Origin: Labilithrix sp.
Lineage (GTDB): Bacteria; Myxococcota_A; Polyangia; Polyangiales; Polyangiaceae
Direction: 5' to 3'
NCBI GenBank assembly: GCA_019637195.1
Contig: JAHBWA010000053.1
Span: 1 to 54,688 of the forward strand
Length of the DNA: 54,688 bases
Within the stretch, counting starts at the first letter, position 1. The number at the start of each line of letters is the position of its first letter. Position numbers and translations under genes: made by a program. Below, piece after piece: positions 15,222-24,487 of the stretch. A model generated the notes under the pieces. It did no database searches, had not been told where the DNA came from, and was given only the letters and a program-made list of their open reading frames with translations.

Positions 15222-17177
15222 ATGAACTACCTCTACGGCGACTCCACGACGTCGACGCTGAAGTCCAACTTCCTCGAGTTCCTTCGCGACGCGATCGACT
15301 TCGCGGTCTTCGTGCTCCAGGCGGACACGCGGATGAAAGAAGGACGCGTCCGCGTCCGCGTCCTCGGCGAGGAGAGCGACGCCGAGAGCGGCCGCCTCGA
15401 GCGGTTCATCACGTCCGTCTCGCGCGCCGTGCAGGACGGCGAGAAGGGCGCCCCCGGCTCGCCGACCGCGCTGTGCGGCGATCGCCTCGCCAGCCTCATC
15501 GTCGACGCCCACCGCGCGAGCATCGACGGGATCCGCCACGACCTCTCGGAGGCGATCGCGCGGATCGAGGCCGACGAGGCCGCGGGCCGCGACGCGTGCG
15601 TGAAGGCGCTCGGTGAGCTCCTGGCTCCTCACGAGCCGCCGGACGCATCGACGGTGCTGGGGCTCGGCCTCCTCGACTCGGGGCGCTACGACGCGACGCT
15701 CGAGGGCAAGGCCGAGCCCGCGCTCGCCTGGACGCTCGAGGTCGGCGTTCCAGACGGCCACGCCTGGTCCTCACCGATGCGCGTCGAGCGGCTCCTCCCG
15801 CACCTCGAGATCCGCGCCCCGCAGCTCGCGGGGTGGATCAGCAAGGAGGTCAAGGTCCGACCGCTCCGCATCGAGCGCTACGTGGTCACGCGGCTCGTCG
15901 ACGACGCCACCACGGTGCGCGTCGAGCTTCGGACCGAGCCGACCTCGGGTGTCGGCGTCGACTTCGAGGTCGATCCCGACAAGGGCGCCGTCACCAAGGC
16001 GCAGCGCGTCGGCCCCGCCGACGATCAATCCGTCGGCGTCTTCGACCTCCAGGTCGAGGACGTGCCGCTGGTCGTGGAGCTGGCGCAGAAGCTCCGCGAG
16101 AGCCTCGGCGGGCTCGAGCGTCGCGCCAACGTGGCGGCGACGTTCGACGGCGCCGAGTTCCGGACGCTGCCTACGTTCGTCGATTTCGTCGAGCGCCTCG
16201 TCGCGATGATGGCGCCGATCTGCCAGGAGATCTCGGCGCGCTCGCTCACCCCCAACGAGCTCGTGATCCGCCGGCTGCTCTCGAACGATCGTCGCGAGGA
16301 GATCTTCGTCGCGAAGGCGACGCTCCGCGAGAAGCTCGCCGTGCTCCCCGCGGAGTCACGCGCGCTCTTCGCGCCGCTCGGCCTCGACGTCGTCCAGCAG
16401 TCGAAGCCATCTGCGCCCCCCAGCGAGCCGCCGCCGGTGCGCTCGGAGCTCCCGCCGTCGGCGCCTCCCCCGCCGATCCCGAAGCCGCCCGCGCCCGCCG
16501 CGCCGAAGCTGCCCACGGTGAAGACGAGCAAGAGCGCGCCGCCGCCGAGCCTGGGCAACCGCACGCTCAAGCCCCCGACGGCGGTGCCGCCGCCGAAGAA
16601 CCCTCCCGCCTCCACCCCGCCACCGGCGCCGGGCAAGCGCGCGACGTCCGACGCGCCGCTGGTCGAGATCGTCGAGGAGGTGGAGATGTCGTCGGACGCT
16701 CTGCTCGAGGCCATCCCGGAGTCGGCGAGGAGCATCGTCGAGCGGAGCGAAGGGCAGCCGCGCAACGAGGCGCTCGGCGCCGCGCTGAAGAAGATCATGA
16801 CGCTGTCGAAGAACGGGCGCGCCGTCGAGGCCTACGAGGAGTACGCGAGCCTCTTCGCCAGCGACACATTCGCCGAGTACGGACCGGAAGAGCAGCGGCA
16901 GGCGCTCAAGTCGATGGTCCTCGCGAAGACGCACCCGCCGGACAAGGACGCCGTCACGTCCGCTCACCGCGCCGCCCTCACGCGGCTCAAGGCGCTCGTC
17001 GACGAGGCCGCGGAGCCTGCCCCGGCCGATCAGGAGCTCCTCGGCGTCACGTACGTCTTCCTCGGCGACGAGAAGGCCGCGAGCGCCGCGTTCCAGGCAG
17101 GCCTCGACGTCGAGCGCGCGAAGAACCCGCAGTCGGATCTCATCACCACGCTGATGCGCCGCGTGAGCCAGCTCTGA
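15222..17177 (+). CDS. Conserved-looking cytoplasmic protein of unknown function with TPR-like C-terminus
   Basis: 651 residues from an ATG, 51 bp after kinase B and in the same direction. No signal peptide or membrane segment is present. Residues 1-390 are a mixed alpha/beta region starting MNYLYGDSTTSTLKSNFLEF with Arg/Glu-rich helices. Residues 390-470 are a Pro/Lys-rich disordered linker. Residues 500-651 are helical repeats with TPR-like spacing (NEALGAALKKIMTLSKNGRAVEA, then LLGVTYVFLGDEKAASAAFQAG). I recognise no family. A TACGAT -10-like box at 15196-15201 would give it its own promoter. Two hairpins follow the stop. Confidence 0.75.
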   Translation: MNYLYGDSTTSTLKSNFLEFLRDAIDFAVFVLQADTRMKEGRVRVRVLGEESDAESGRLERFITSVSRAVQDGEKGAPGSPTALCGDRLASLIVDAHRASIDGIRHDLSEAIARIEADEAAGRDACVKALGELLAPHEPPDASTVLGLGLLDSGRYDATLEGKAEPALAWTLEVGVPDGHAWSSPMRVERLLPHLEIRAPQLAGWISKEVKVRPLRIERYVVTRLVDDATTVRVELRTEPTSGVGVDFEVDPDKGAVTKAQRVGPADDQSVGVFDLQVEDVPLVVELAQKLRESLGGLERRANVAATFDGAEFRTLPTFVDFVERLVAMMAPICQEISARSLTPNELVIRRLLSNDRREEIFVAKATLREKLAVLPAESRALFAPLGLDVVQQSKPSAPPSEPPPVRSELPPSAPPPPIPKPPAPAAPKLPTVKTSKSAPPPSLGNRTLKPPTAVPPPKNPPASTPPPAPGKRATSDAPLVEIVEEVEMSSDALLEAIPESARSIVERSEGQPRNEALGAALKKIMTLSKNGRAVEAYEEYASLFASDTFAEYGPEEQRQALKSMVLAKTHPPDKDAVTSAHRAALTRLKALVDEAAEPAPADQELLGVTYVFLGDEKAASAAFQAGLDVERAKNPQSDLITTLMRRVSQL

Positions 17178-17178
17178 C

Positions 17179-17224
17179 CTCGGCACGGCCGAGTCGAGCC
17201 CCCGTCGCGGCGACCGCCGCGGGG
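17179..17224 (+). terminator. Two adjacent hairpins after the 15222-17177 gene
   Basis: CTCGGC-ACG-GCCGAG (17179-17193) starts 1 nt after the stop codon. A second stem, with arms 17200-17210 and 17214-17224, has 10 of 11 pairs around a CGA loop. No T-tract follows, so termination would be Rho-assisted. Confidence 0.45.
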
Positions 17225-17285
17225 TGAGGACCACAGGCAGCTCCCATGCGTGGCGGAGTGCGTCAAGATGCGCAAAACGCTCGGT

Positions 17286-17314
17286 TTGACGCGAGATTCC
17301 AGGCCTCATAGTCT
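17286..17314 (+). promoter_or_regulatory. Probable promoter of the 17328-17990 lipoprotein gene
   Basis: TTGACG (17286-17291) and TAGTCT (17309-17314) are 17 bp apart; the overlapping CATAGT at 17307-17312 is an alternative -10. The predicted start is near 17321, just ahead of the TTG at 17328. This supports the TTG over the upstream ATG-like frame at 17250, which would include the promoter itself. Confidence 0.5.
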
Positions 17315-17327
17315 GAGTGCGGCACCC

Positions 17328-17990
17328 TTGATTCACTGGAAATTTCGCGCAGCAACGGCAGCGACCGTCGCAGCCTTCGCCCTCGCTGGCGTAACCGCAG
17401 CCTGCTCGACGAGCCAGCCATCCGGCGTCGACTATGGCGGCTCGCCGACGCCGAGCGGCTCGTCGGACGCGTCGCGCGATGCCACGCAGGCCGACGCGTC
17501 GGACGCGGCGGCCGACGACGCCACCGCGCCCGACGCGACCCCGGACGCGGGCCCCTGCGTGCGCGACGACCTCGCGCCCGACGACGCAGGCGCGAAGGAG
17601 ATCGTCTGCCCGACGACGGGGCCGTGCTCCGAGGCATGCGACCGCGTCGTCGCCCACTACCGGCCCGGCGTCGCTCAGGTCGCCGCTCGGTGCGTCGCCG
17701 CGCTGCCGTCGTGCGAGTCGCCGCTCGACGTGATCCCTTGCGTCGATCAAGCGGTCGCGAGCGCGTGCGCCGACCCGTCGTCGCCGACGTACTGCAAGCC
17801 GCTGGTGAGCGCGTGCGATCCCGACGCGGGCGGCCCGATGAGCGCGATCAGCGAGGAGGGCTGCGTGATGCTCGCCAACGGACTCTCCGACGCCGGCCGC
17901 GCCGCGTTCCAGAGCTGCCTCGACGACAAGATCGCGAGCGGCACCTGCGCCCTGGAGGTCGTCGAATGCGCCGACGAGATCCGGCGATGA
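17328..17990 (+). CDS. Cysteine-containing lipoprotein, unrecognised
   Basis: 220 residues from a TTG start, which gives a compact lipoprotein signal (IHWKFRAATAATVAAFALAG, then VTAAC). Starting at 17250 would place the hydrophobic segment about 33 residues in and would translate through a promoter. After an Asp/Ala-rich linker (to about 95) the domain holds about ten cysteines in short-spaced pairs (CPTTGPCSEAC, VAARCVAALPSC, SACADPSSPTYC), which suggests a disulfide-stabilised surface protein. It precedes the fibro-slime gene in the same direction. Confidence 0.68.
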   Translation: MIHWKFRAATAATVAAFALAGVTAACSTSQPSGVDYGGSPTPSGSSDASRDATQADASDAAADDATAPDATPDAGPCVRDDLAPDDAGAKEIVCPTTGPCSEACDRVVAHYRPGVAQVAARCVAALPSCESPLDVIPCVDQAVASACADPSSPTYCKPLVSACDPDAGGPMSAISEEGCVMLANGLSDAGRAAFQSCLDDKIASGTCALEVVECADEIRR

Positions 17991-18089
17991 CTCGCTCGAG
18001 CCGCCCTTACCGCTCCTCGGGAGCTCTTCTCCTTTCGAACCGCGCGCACGGAGCGCCTCCCGTCTCCAGGGGGCCGAGGAGGTCGTCGC

Positions 18090-20036
18090 ATGCTGAAGCT
18101 CGATAGGCAGGTCAAGCCCGCGCGCTCGAAGGTCGCTACGGCCGTCGCGATCGCCGCCGCCGCCGTCGTCGCGGTCGTCGCATGCGGAGAGGCTCGTCCG
18201 GGGAACCTCGCCTCGGGCGACACCGACGATCCGAGCACGGGCGCGTGCGCTCATCCGCAGGAGGGGTGCAGCTGCACCGTCGGCGCCGAGGCCCCGTGCG
18301 GGTTCGAAGTGAAAGGGGAGGAGCACTTCGTCTACTGCGCCAAGGGCGTGAGGACGTGCGAGACGGGCGCGTGGGGCGCGTGCGTCACCGACGGCGAGAT
18401 GTCCGTGAGCTCCCGCTCGGTCTCCCTCTCGAGCTCGCCTTCGGGCATCCAGCCAAAGGCCCTCGGCGCTCCGGTCGCGTGCAGCACGCTCGACGGCGGC
18501 GTGAACCCTTGCGATCCCTACTGCCAGGTGACGAACGACACCCCCGTCGGCTTCGACGCGGGGCCGGGGTTCACCGTTCGCGACGGCGGCCTCATCGTCG
18601 CCGGCTGCGGTGACGGCGTCCTCCGCGGCGCCGAGCAGTGCGACGACGGAAACAACGTCAGCGGCGACGGCTGCTCGAACTCCTGCGTGCTCGAGATGGG
18701 CTACCAGTGCCCCGTCCCCGGCGCGCCGTGCACGACGACGACCTGCGGAAACAACACGCGCGAGGGCGCCGAGCAGTGCGACGACGGAAACCTGCGCCCG
18801 TACGACGGCTGCTCGCCGACGTGTCAGCTGGAGGCGGTGTGCCCGGGCGGCACGTGCGTCGCGGTCTGCGGCGACGGGCTGAAGTTCCCGTCCGAGCAAT
18901 GCGACGACGGAAACCTCCGCGACGGCGACGGCTGCTCGTCGACCTGCACGATCGAGACCGGCGCGTCGTGCGTCGTCGAGACGACGGCGCTCCCGCCGAG
19001 CATCAACGTCCCGATCATCTACCGGGACTTCACGCCGACCACCAACCCGGACTTCGAGAAGTTCTGCTGCGGCGTCACCACCGGGATCGTGCAGAACAAC
19101 CTCGCCGCCGACGGCAGGCCCGCGTTCCTCGCGGCGCGCGGGATGGTGACGAGCGCGGCGTCCTTCTACGAGTGGTACCACGACTCGACGAACAGCCGGA
19201 TCATCTACGACACGCTGACGCTGACGAAGCAGGCGGACGACTCGTACGTCTTCAGCTCGAACGCGTTCTTCCCGCTCAACGGCAGAGGATTCGGCAACTA
19301 CGGCACGTGGGGCCGGAACTTCCACTTCACGAGCGAGCTCCGCTACCCGTTCACGTACCGCGGCGGCGAGGTCCTCGAGTTCGTCGGAGACGACGACGTC
19401 TTCGTGTTCATCAACGGGCGGCTGGCGGTCGACATCGGCGGCGTGCACGGCGCGGCGACCGGGAGCGTCACGCTGAACGCCACCCGCGCAGCCGCGCTCG
19501 GACTCACGATCGGCGGGAACTACGAGATCGCCGTCTTCCAGGCCGAGCGCCGGACGTCGGAGAGCAACTACCGGCTCACCCTCCGCGGCTTCGAGCGCGC
19601 GCGCTCCGCGTGCAGCTTCCCCCAGGACAACGTCGTCGTCCGCGACTTCGAGGCGGTGTGCCCTCCCGGCCAGAGGGGGATCTGGCAGCTCTTCCGTTGG
19701 AGGGCGGCCGTCCCGGCCAACACCTCGATCGACTTCCGCGCCGCCACGGCCGCGACCCAGGCCGCGCTCCCCGCCGCGCCCGATCCCGCGCCGACCACGG
19801 TCGGGATCGGCTCCGCGACGCCGGCGAACAGCCCCGCGCCGGGCCCGGCCGCGTGGGCGTCGTACACCGAAGGCGCGCCGCCGGCGCCGGCGCCCGTCTC
19901 GAAGCGCCTGCGCGACGAGGCGAACGCAGCGTCGCAAGCATGGCTGCGCGTCTTCATGACGTTCAACCCCCGGGCCAACACCTCCCCCCGGCTCGACGAG
20001 TGGCAGCAGCTCTACTCGTGCGTCCCGACCGAGTAG
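18090..20036 (+). CDS. Fibro-slime domain lipoprotein with DUF4215 cysteine repeats
   Basis: 648 residues from an ATG with AGGAGG 7 nt upstream. The signal peptide ends at a lipobox (VVAVVACGE). Residues about 50-160 are Cys-rich. Three DUF4215 repeats follow (CGDGVLRGAEQCDDGN, CGNNTREGAEQCDDGN, CGDGLKFPSEQCDDGN), each with a DGC-SxxC tail. Residues about 300-510 are a fibro-slime (PA14-related) domain: IIYRDFTPTTNPDFEKF, then LEFVGDDDVFVFINGRLAVD and IGGVHG. These are the hallmark beta-barrel motifs. A Pro/Ala linker and a short Cys-bearing tail end the protein. It is probably a cell-surface adhesive or matrix protein, and its architecture is typical of Myxococcota. Confidence 0.9.
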   Translation: MLKLDRQVKPARSKVATAVAIAAAAVVAVVACGEARPGNLASGDTDDPSTGACAHPQEGCSCTVGAEAPCGFEVKGEEHFVYCAKGVRTCETGAWGACVTDGEMSVSSRSVSLSSSPSGIQPKALGAPVACSTLDGGVNPCDPYCQVTNDTPVGFDAGPGFTVRDGGLIVAGCGDGVLRGAEQCDDGNNVSGDGCSNSCVLEMGYQCPVPGAPCTTTTCGNNTREGAEQCDDGNLRPYDGCSPTCQLEAVCPGGTCVAVCGDGLKFPSEQCDDGNLRDGDGCSSTCTIETGASCVVETTALPPSINVPIIYRDFTPTTNPDFEKFCCGVTTGIVQNNLAADGRPAFLAARGMVTSAASFYEWYHDSTNSRIIYDTLTLTKQADDSYVFSSNAFFPLNGRGFGNYGTWGRNFHFTSELRYPFTYRGGEVLEFVGDDDVFVFINGRLAVDIGGVHGAATGSVTLNATRAAALGLTIGGNYEIAVFQAERRTSESNYRLTLRGFERARSACSFPQDNVVVRDFEAVCPPGQRGIWQLFRWRAAVPANTSIDFRAATAATQAALPAAPDPAPTTVGIGSATPANSPAPGPAAWASYTEGAPPAPAPVSKRLRDEANAASQAWLRVFMTFNPRANTSPRLDEWQQLYSCVPTE

Positions 20037-20152
20037 GCCGCCGCGCGGCGTGAGCCGACGAGCCGGCCGGCGCGCCGCGATCCGCGAGCGCGGAAAGGTC
20101 GCGCTCACCCCCAAACCTTTACGCCGGCCTCCGGGCACGCGAGACTTGTCCC

Positions 20153-22045
20153 GTGCGCAAAGAGTTCCTGTCGATCGCGGCGGTGTCCGTGGGTCTGTTC
20201 GCCGGGCTCGGGCTGACGATCCCCCTCGCACGCGGCGACGCCAAGCCCCGGACGATCTCCGTCGACGAGATCAAGGACGGCATGAAGGGCTACGGCCTCA
20301 CCGTCTTCAAGGGCACGGAGCCGGAGCGCTTCGACGTCGAGGTCGTCGGCGTCCTCAAGAACTTCCGCCCCTCGCAGGAGCTGATCCTCGTCAAGACGCC
20401 GCACCCGCGCCTCAACGTGACGAAGAACGTGCGCGGCATGAGCGGGAGCCCGATCTACCTCGACGGCCGGCTCGCGGGCGCCTACGCGTACAGCTGGGCG
20501 TCGTTCCAGGTCGAGCCGGTAGCCGGCGTCACGCCGATCGCGCCGATGCTCAGCGAGATGCGCCGGCCGATCCCCCCGGGCTTCTGGCCCCTCGAGGGCG
20601 GCGCCCCGCTCCCGGGCGGCGCGAAGAGCGCCGCCCCGAAGCACGCGCAGAACGCGGGCCCCGGCAGCGGGACGACGGCGTTCGACGGCGCGCCCGGGAC
20701 CTACGACGTCGAGACCCACGCGAACCAGGTCGCGACCCGCCTCTCCGCCGGGCTCGATCCGGCGCGCTCCGTCGTCCCGACCGCCACGCCGCTCATGCTC
20801 GCCGGGATGAGCGATCGCTCGATCGCCCTCGTGCGTAAGCTCTTCGCGCCGATGGGCCTCGAGCCGGTTCAAGCGGGCTCGGGCGGCGGCGGCAAGGACG
20901 ATCCGAGCGCGCCGAGGCACTACGTCGACGGCGGCGGCGTCGGCGTCCAGATGGCGCGCGGCGACGTCTCGTTCATGGGCCTCGGCACGGTCACGCACGT
21001 CGAGGGGACGAAGCTCTGCGGCTTCGGTCACCCGATGATGGAGGCGGGCGTGACCGCGCTCCCGACCGCGATCGGGCGCGTCCACTGGATCTTCGCCAGC
21101 GATCAACACTCGTCGAAGATCGGCGAGTCCGCGCGCGATCTCGGCGCGCTCGTGCAGGACCGCCAGAGCGCCATCGTCGTCGACGAGACGAAGCGCGCCC
21201 CGATCTTCCCGCTCGTCACCGAGATCCGCGGCGCCGAGGGGATCCCGAAGAAGAGCTGGAACGTCGAGATCGCCGAGGAGCGCTTCATGAGCTCCGGGCT
21301 CGTCGCCTCCGTGCTCGGCTCGATCATCGACGCGTCCGTCTCCGAGCGCCGCGACGTGACGTGGAAGCTGAAGTCGAAGGTGACCGTCCGCGGTCACGGC
21401 ACGATCGAGCTCGAGGACTTCGGCGTCGCCACCGGCGGCATGCCCGACGCCGGCGAGCTCGCGCACTCGAAGGTCGCGCGCGCCGTCGGCGAGGTCCTGA
21501 ACAACCCGTGGGAGCTGACGCACATCGAGAAGGTCGAGACGACCCTCTTCGTCGACTACACGCGCGACCTCTGGAAGCTGCGCGGGCTCGACGTGCTCGA
21601 TCCGGTCGTCGACGTCGGTCAGTCCGCGCGCGTGCGCGTGCACCTCGTGCCGTACGCCGGACCGGAGACCACGAAGGTCCTCGAGATCAAGATGCCGGCC
21701 GAGCTCGCCGGGCGCGACGTCGAGCTCGAGGTCGTCCCCGGCTACCAGGTGGTGCCGGACCTCGCGGCGCCGCAGAGCCTCGCCGATCTCCTCTCGAACT
21801 CCGCGCGCCAGAGCGTGACGCCGCGGAGCCTGGTGCTGCAGTTCCGCGCGCGCGCGCAGGGCGTCGCGTACAAGGGCCACGTCGCCGACCGCCTCCCCGC
21901 GTTCGCGCTCGACGCGCTCCGCCCGTCGAGCACCGACGTCGCGCCCGACGCGTTCCCGTCGTACACGCGCACGATCGCCCCGCTCGATCGCTACGTCGAG
22001 GGCTCGGACCGCGCGAAGGTCAAGGTCCGCCCCATCGTCCGCTGA
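20153..22045 (+). CDS. Exported SpoIVB-type (S55) peptidase-like protein
   Basis: 630 residues from a GTG. MRKEFLSIAAVSVGLFAG plus the following hydrophobic stretch is a signal peptide. NVRGMSGSPIYLDGRLAGAY holds the GMSGSP serine motif of S55 peptidases (probable nucleophile Ser97). A second block, MGLGTVTHVEGTKLCGFGHP, holds the G-x-GH motif (His293). In SpoIVB the His motif precedes the Ser motif; here the order is reversed, so the domain may be permuted or non-catalytic. LAPIAPML-like turns and long C-terminal beta regions follow (to about 550). The substrate is unknown. The beta-propeller gene lies 91 bp downstream and may be co-transcribed. Confidence 0.75.
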   Translation: MRKEFLSIAAVSVGLFAGLGLTIPLARGDAKPRTISVDEIKDGMKGYGLTVFKGTEPERFDVEVVGVLKNFRPSQELILVKTPHPRLNVTKNVRGMSGSPIYLDGRLAGAYAYSWASFQVEPVAGVTPIAPMLSEMRRPIPPGFWPLEGGAPLPGGAKSAAPKHAQNAGPGSGTTAFDGAPGTYDVETHANQVATRLSAGLDPARSVVPTATPLMLAGMSDRSIALVRKLFAPMGLEPVQAGSGGGGKDDPSAPRHYVDGGGVGVQMARGDVSFMGLGTVTHVEGTKLCGFGHPMMEAGVTALPTAIGRVHWIFASDQHSSKIGESARDLGALVQDRQSAIVVDETKRAPIFPLVTEIRGAEGIPKKSWNVEIAEERFMSSGLVASVLGSIIDASVSERRDVTWKLKSKVTVRGHGTIELEDFGVATGGMPDAGELAHSKVARAVGEVLNNPWELTHIEKVETTLFVDYTRDLWKLRGLDVLDPVVDVGQSARVRVHLVPYAGPETTKVLEIKMPAELAGRDVELEVVPGYQVVPDLAAPQSLADLLSNSARQSVTPRSLVLQFRARAQGVAYKGHVADRLPAFALDALRPSSTDVAPDAFPSYTRTIAPLDRYVEGSDRAKVKVRPIVR

Positions 22046-22071
22046 CCGCGGGCCAAGCTTTCGGATCGCTC

Positions 22072-22089
22072 GCGCACGCGCGCGTGCGC
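22072..22089. promoter_or_regulatory. 18-bp perfect palindrome of alternating purine-pyrimidine
   Basis: GCGCACGCG at 22072-22080 is followed directly by its exact reverse complement at 22081-22089. It lies between the S55-like gene (stop at 22045) and the propeller gene (start at 22137). It could form a hairpin in the RNA or serve as a protein-binding site; strict purine-pyrimidine alternation is also Z-DNA-prone. Confidence 0.45.
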
Positions 22090-22122
22090 CGCGCCACGAA
22101 CAGGCCCACTCGTTCCAGTTGA

Positions 22123-22130
22123 TATAGGAT
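22123..22130 (+). promoter_or_regulatory. -10-like element (TATAGGAT) just before the propeller gene
   Basis: TATAGGAT at 22123-22130 contains two overlapping -10 candidates and ends 6 nt before the ATG at 22137. A start about 7 nt downstream would fall on the ATG, giving a leaderless message. The GGA within it is a weak ribosome-binding alternative. Confidence 0.4.
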
Positions 22131-22136
22131 CTCACC

Positions 22137-24215
22137 ATGCACGCGATCCGCCGGATCGGAACTTACTCGCTCCTCTCGTTCGCTCGCCCCGCCCTCGTCG
22201 CCGGGCTCGCGCTCGCGCCGCTCTTCTTCGCCGGCGACGCCGGCGCGGTCGGCACGCGCACCTTCGTCCTCGACTCGCTCGAGAAGATGTCCGGCGGCGA
22301 TCTCAAGGGCGTCTCGGTGAGCTCGGACGGCACGGTGCGCGCGGGGTTCACGCTCGGCGGCGCGCCCATCCCCGACGCGACCACGGTCTTCGCCGCGACG
22401 CCGCTCGCGGACGGCTCGACGTTGATCGGCACGAGCCCGAGCGGGAAGGTCTACAAGGCGACCGGCGACGCGATCGCGCTCTTCGCCGACACCGGCGCGC
22501 TCGCCGTGACGTCGATCGTCCAGGCGAAGAACGGGACGATCTACGCCGCGACGATCCCCGACGGGAAGGTCTTCAAGCTCTCGCAGGGCAAGGCCGACGT
22601 CTTCGCCACGCTCCCCGACGCGAGCCACGTCTGGGCGCTCGTCCTCGACAAGAACGGCACCGGGCTCTTCGCCGCGACCGGCCCCGAGGGCAAGGTGTTC
22701 CGCATCGAGCCGAACGGCTCGAGCTCAGTCTACTTCCGCAGCACCGAGACGCACCTCGTCTCGCTCGCCCTGGCCGAGAACGGCGACCTCTACGCCGGCT
22801 CGAGCGGCAAGGGGCAGCTCTACAAGATCACCGGCCCCGGCCGCGCGACCGTCCTCGGCGACATGCCCGGCGAGGAGGTGAAGGCCATCGCCGTCGGCAA
22901 GGGCAACGTGGTGTGGGTCATCTCGAACGAGTACGGCGAGCCGCCCGAGCCGCCCAAGCGCTCGGCCGCCGCCGGGCGCGTCCCCGCCGGCCCGAGCGCC
23001 GCGCCGAAGGGCAAGCCCGGCAAGGGGCAGCTCCACCGCTTCGACGCGCAGGGGCGCATGGAGCGGATGATGAAGCACGACGACACCCACTACCTGTCGC
23101 TCGCGCTCGACGAGAAGGGCACGCCCTACGTCGGCACCGGCGCCGGCGGGCGCGTCTACACGGTCGACGACGCCCACGCCGTCTCCATCGCCGCCGACAC
23201 CGACGAGCGACAGGTCGGCGCGCTCCACGTGAGCGGCGGCAAGGGGTTCGTCGCCACGAGCGATCCGCCGATGCTCCGCCGCATCCTCGGCCGCGGCGGC
23301 GCAGACGCCGTCTGGACGAGCAAGGTCCTCGACGCGACCCTGCGCGCGCGCTTCGGCACGCTGTCGTGGCGCGCGACGGGCGCGGTCGAGCTCTCGTTCC
23401 GCACCGGCGGCACCGGCGTCCCCGACGCCACCTGGACCGGGTGGAGCAACCCGCTCACCTCGGCGGGCCCGGTCAACGCGACCGCGCGCTACGTGCAGGT
23501 CCGCGCGCGCTTCTCGCGCGATCCGAACGCGACGCTCTCCGAGGTGACGATCCCGTTCGTCACCGACAACGTCCGGCCGGTCGTCACCGAGGTGAGCGCG
23601 TCGACGAAGGCAGGACCGACCAAGGAGCCCGTGAAGGAGGTCCCCGCGAGCGGCGGCGAGCCGCCGAAGCGCGACTCCGTCGTGAAGGTGACCTGGAAGG
23701 TCGACAACCCCGACGCCGACCCGCTCCGCTACCGCGTCGCTTTCAAGCGCGAGGGGCAGACCCAGTGGCGCGACGCCATCAAGGCGGACGAGGTCCACAC
23801 CAAGGCCGAGCTCGACTGGGAGACGTCCGCCCTGCCGGAGGGCAAGTACCGCGTGCGCGTCGAGGCCAGCGACGAGCCGGCGAACCCGCCGGATCAGGTC
23901 CTCACGCACGCGCTCGAGTCCGACACCGTCGTCGTCGACAACACGCCTCCGCGGATCGACGCGCTCACGCTCGCGGGCCGCCGCCTGCGCGCGCGTGTGG
24001 TCGACGGCACGTCGCCGATCGCCCGCGTCGAAATCGCGATCGACGGCAAGCCCGAGTGGCGGCCGCTCGCGCCCGCCGACGGCGTGTTCGACACGACCGA
24101 CGAGAGCGTCGACAGCGACGTGTCCGCCGTCGTCCCGCCGGGCTCGCACATCGTCGTCGTGCGCGCCTTCGACGCGGCGGGCAACGCGGTCTCACGGGAC
24201 ATCGAGGCCCGCTAG
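22137..24215 (+). CDS. Exported beta-propeller protein with C-terminal Ig-like domains
   Basis: 692 residues with an N-terminal signal peptide ending near FAGDAGAVG. Residues about 75-390 hold repeated blades of the form G-S-xx-G-xx-P-xGKVYK (for example LIGTSPSGKVYKATGD, YAATIPDGKVFKLSQG, FAATGPEGKVFRIEPN, YAGSSGKGQLYKITGP, YVGTGAGGRVYTVDD). A seven-bladed propeller is probable. A Pro/Lys-rich insert sits between blades. From about 415 there are beta-sandwich segments, including a fibronectin/Ig-like WKVDNPDADPLRYRVAF and a final VVVDNTPPRIDALTL module. It is likely a surface scaffold or binding protein. Confidence 0.82.
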   Translation: MHAIRRIGTYSLLSFARPALVAGLALAPLFFAGDAGAVGTRTFVLDSLEKMSGGDLKGVSVSSDGTVRAGFTLGGAPIPDATTVFAATPLADGSTLIGTSPSGKVYKATGDAIALFADTGALAVTSIVQAKNGTIYAATIPDGKVFKLSQGKADVFATLPDASHVWALVLDKNGTGLFAATGPEGKVFRIEPNGSSSVYFRSTETHLVSLALAENGDLYAGSSGKGQLYKITGPGRATVLGDMPGEEVKAIAVGKGNVVWVISNEYGEPPEPPKRSAAAGRVPAGPSAAPKGKPGKGQLHRFDAQGRMERMMKHDDTHYLSLALDEKGTPYVGTGAGGRVYTVDDAHAVSIAADTDERQVGALHVSGGKGFVATSDPPMLRRILGRGGADAVWTSKVLDATLRARFGTLSWRATGAVELSFRTGGTGVPDATWTGWSNPLTSAGPVNATARYVQVRARFSRDPNATLSEVTIPFVTDNVRPVVTEVSASTKAGPTKEPVKEVPASGGEPPKRDSVVKVTWKVDNPDADPLRYRVAFKREGQTQWRDAIKADEVHTKAELDWETSALPEGKYRVRVEASDEPANPPDQVLTHALESDTVVVDNTPPRIDALTLAGRRLRARVVDGTSPIARVEIAIDGKPEWRPLAPADGVFDTTDESVDSDVSAVVPPGSHIVVVRAFDAAGNAVSRDIEAR

Positions 24216-24281
24216 GTCTGACATCCGTGTCATGGCGTGGGGGCTGCGGCGCCCACTCCCCGCCGCGATCGCCCGGCGACC

Positions 24282-24305
24282 CGAGCGTTCTTCGCTCGCC
24301 ATTTT
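24282..24305 (+). terminator. Intrinsic-terminator-like hairpin after the propeller gene
   Basis: CGAGCG (24282-24287) and CGCTCG (24293-24298) flank a TTCTT loop and are followed by CCATTTT, so a short T-tract is present. A second stem, CGGC-TTTTT-GCCG (24308-24320), follows immediately. It lies 67 bp past the stop at 24215. Confidence 0.5.
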
Positions 24306-24487
24306 GACGGCTTTTTGCCGAAGTTCGTGGTTCCCGGAGAGCGGCCCCCACGGTGCGGAGGAGGCGACTCGCGCGGGCACGGCGCGTGGATCCTTACCTG
24401 ACGGCCCTCCTCGGCGTACGCTTCACAGTCTCGGTCTTCGTTTCCTGCGCTCCCCCGCCCAGGATCGAGCAACGCCTCGGCAACCTC

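Noticed and set aside
13320..15761. N-terminal extension of kinase A by about 800 codons
   Set aside because: The extension is antisense to kinase B and part of the 15222-17177 gene, and a promoter lies just upstream of the 13319 start.
16356..20231. Minus-strand open frame of 1291 codons opposite the fibro-slime gene
   Set aside because: Same antisense shadow pattern; it spans several real plus-strand genes.
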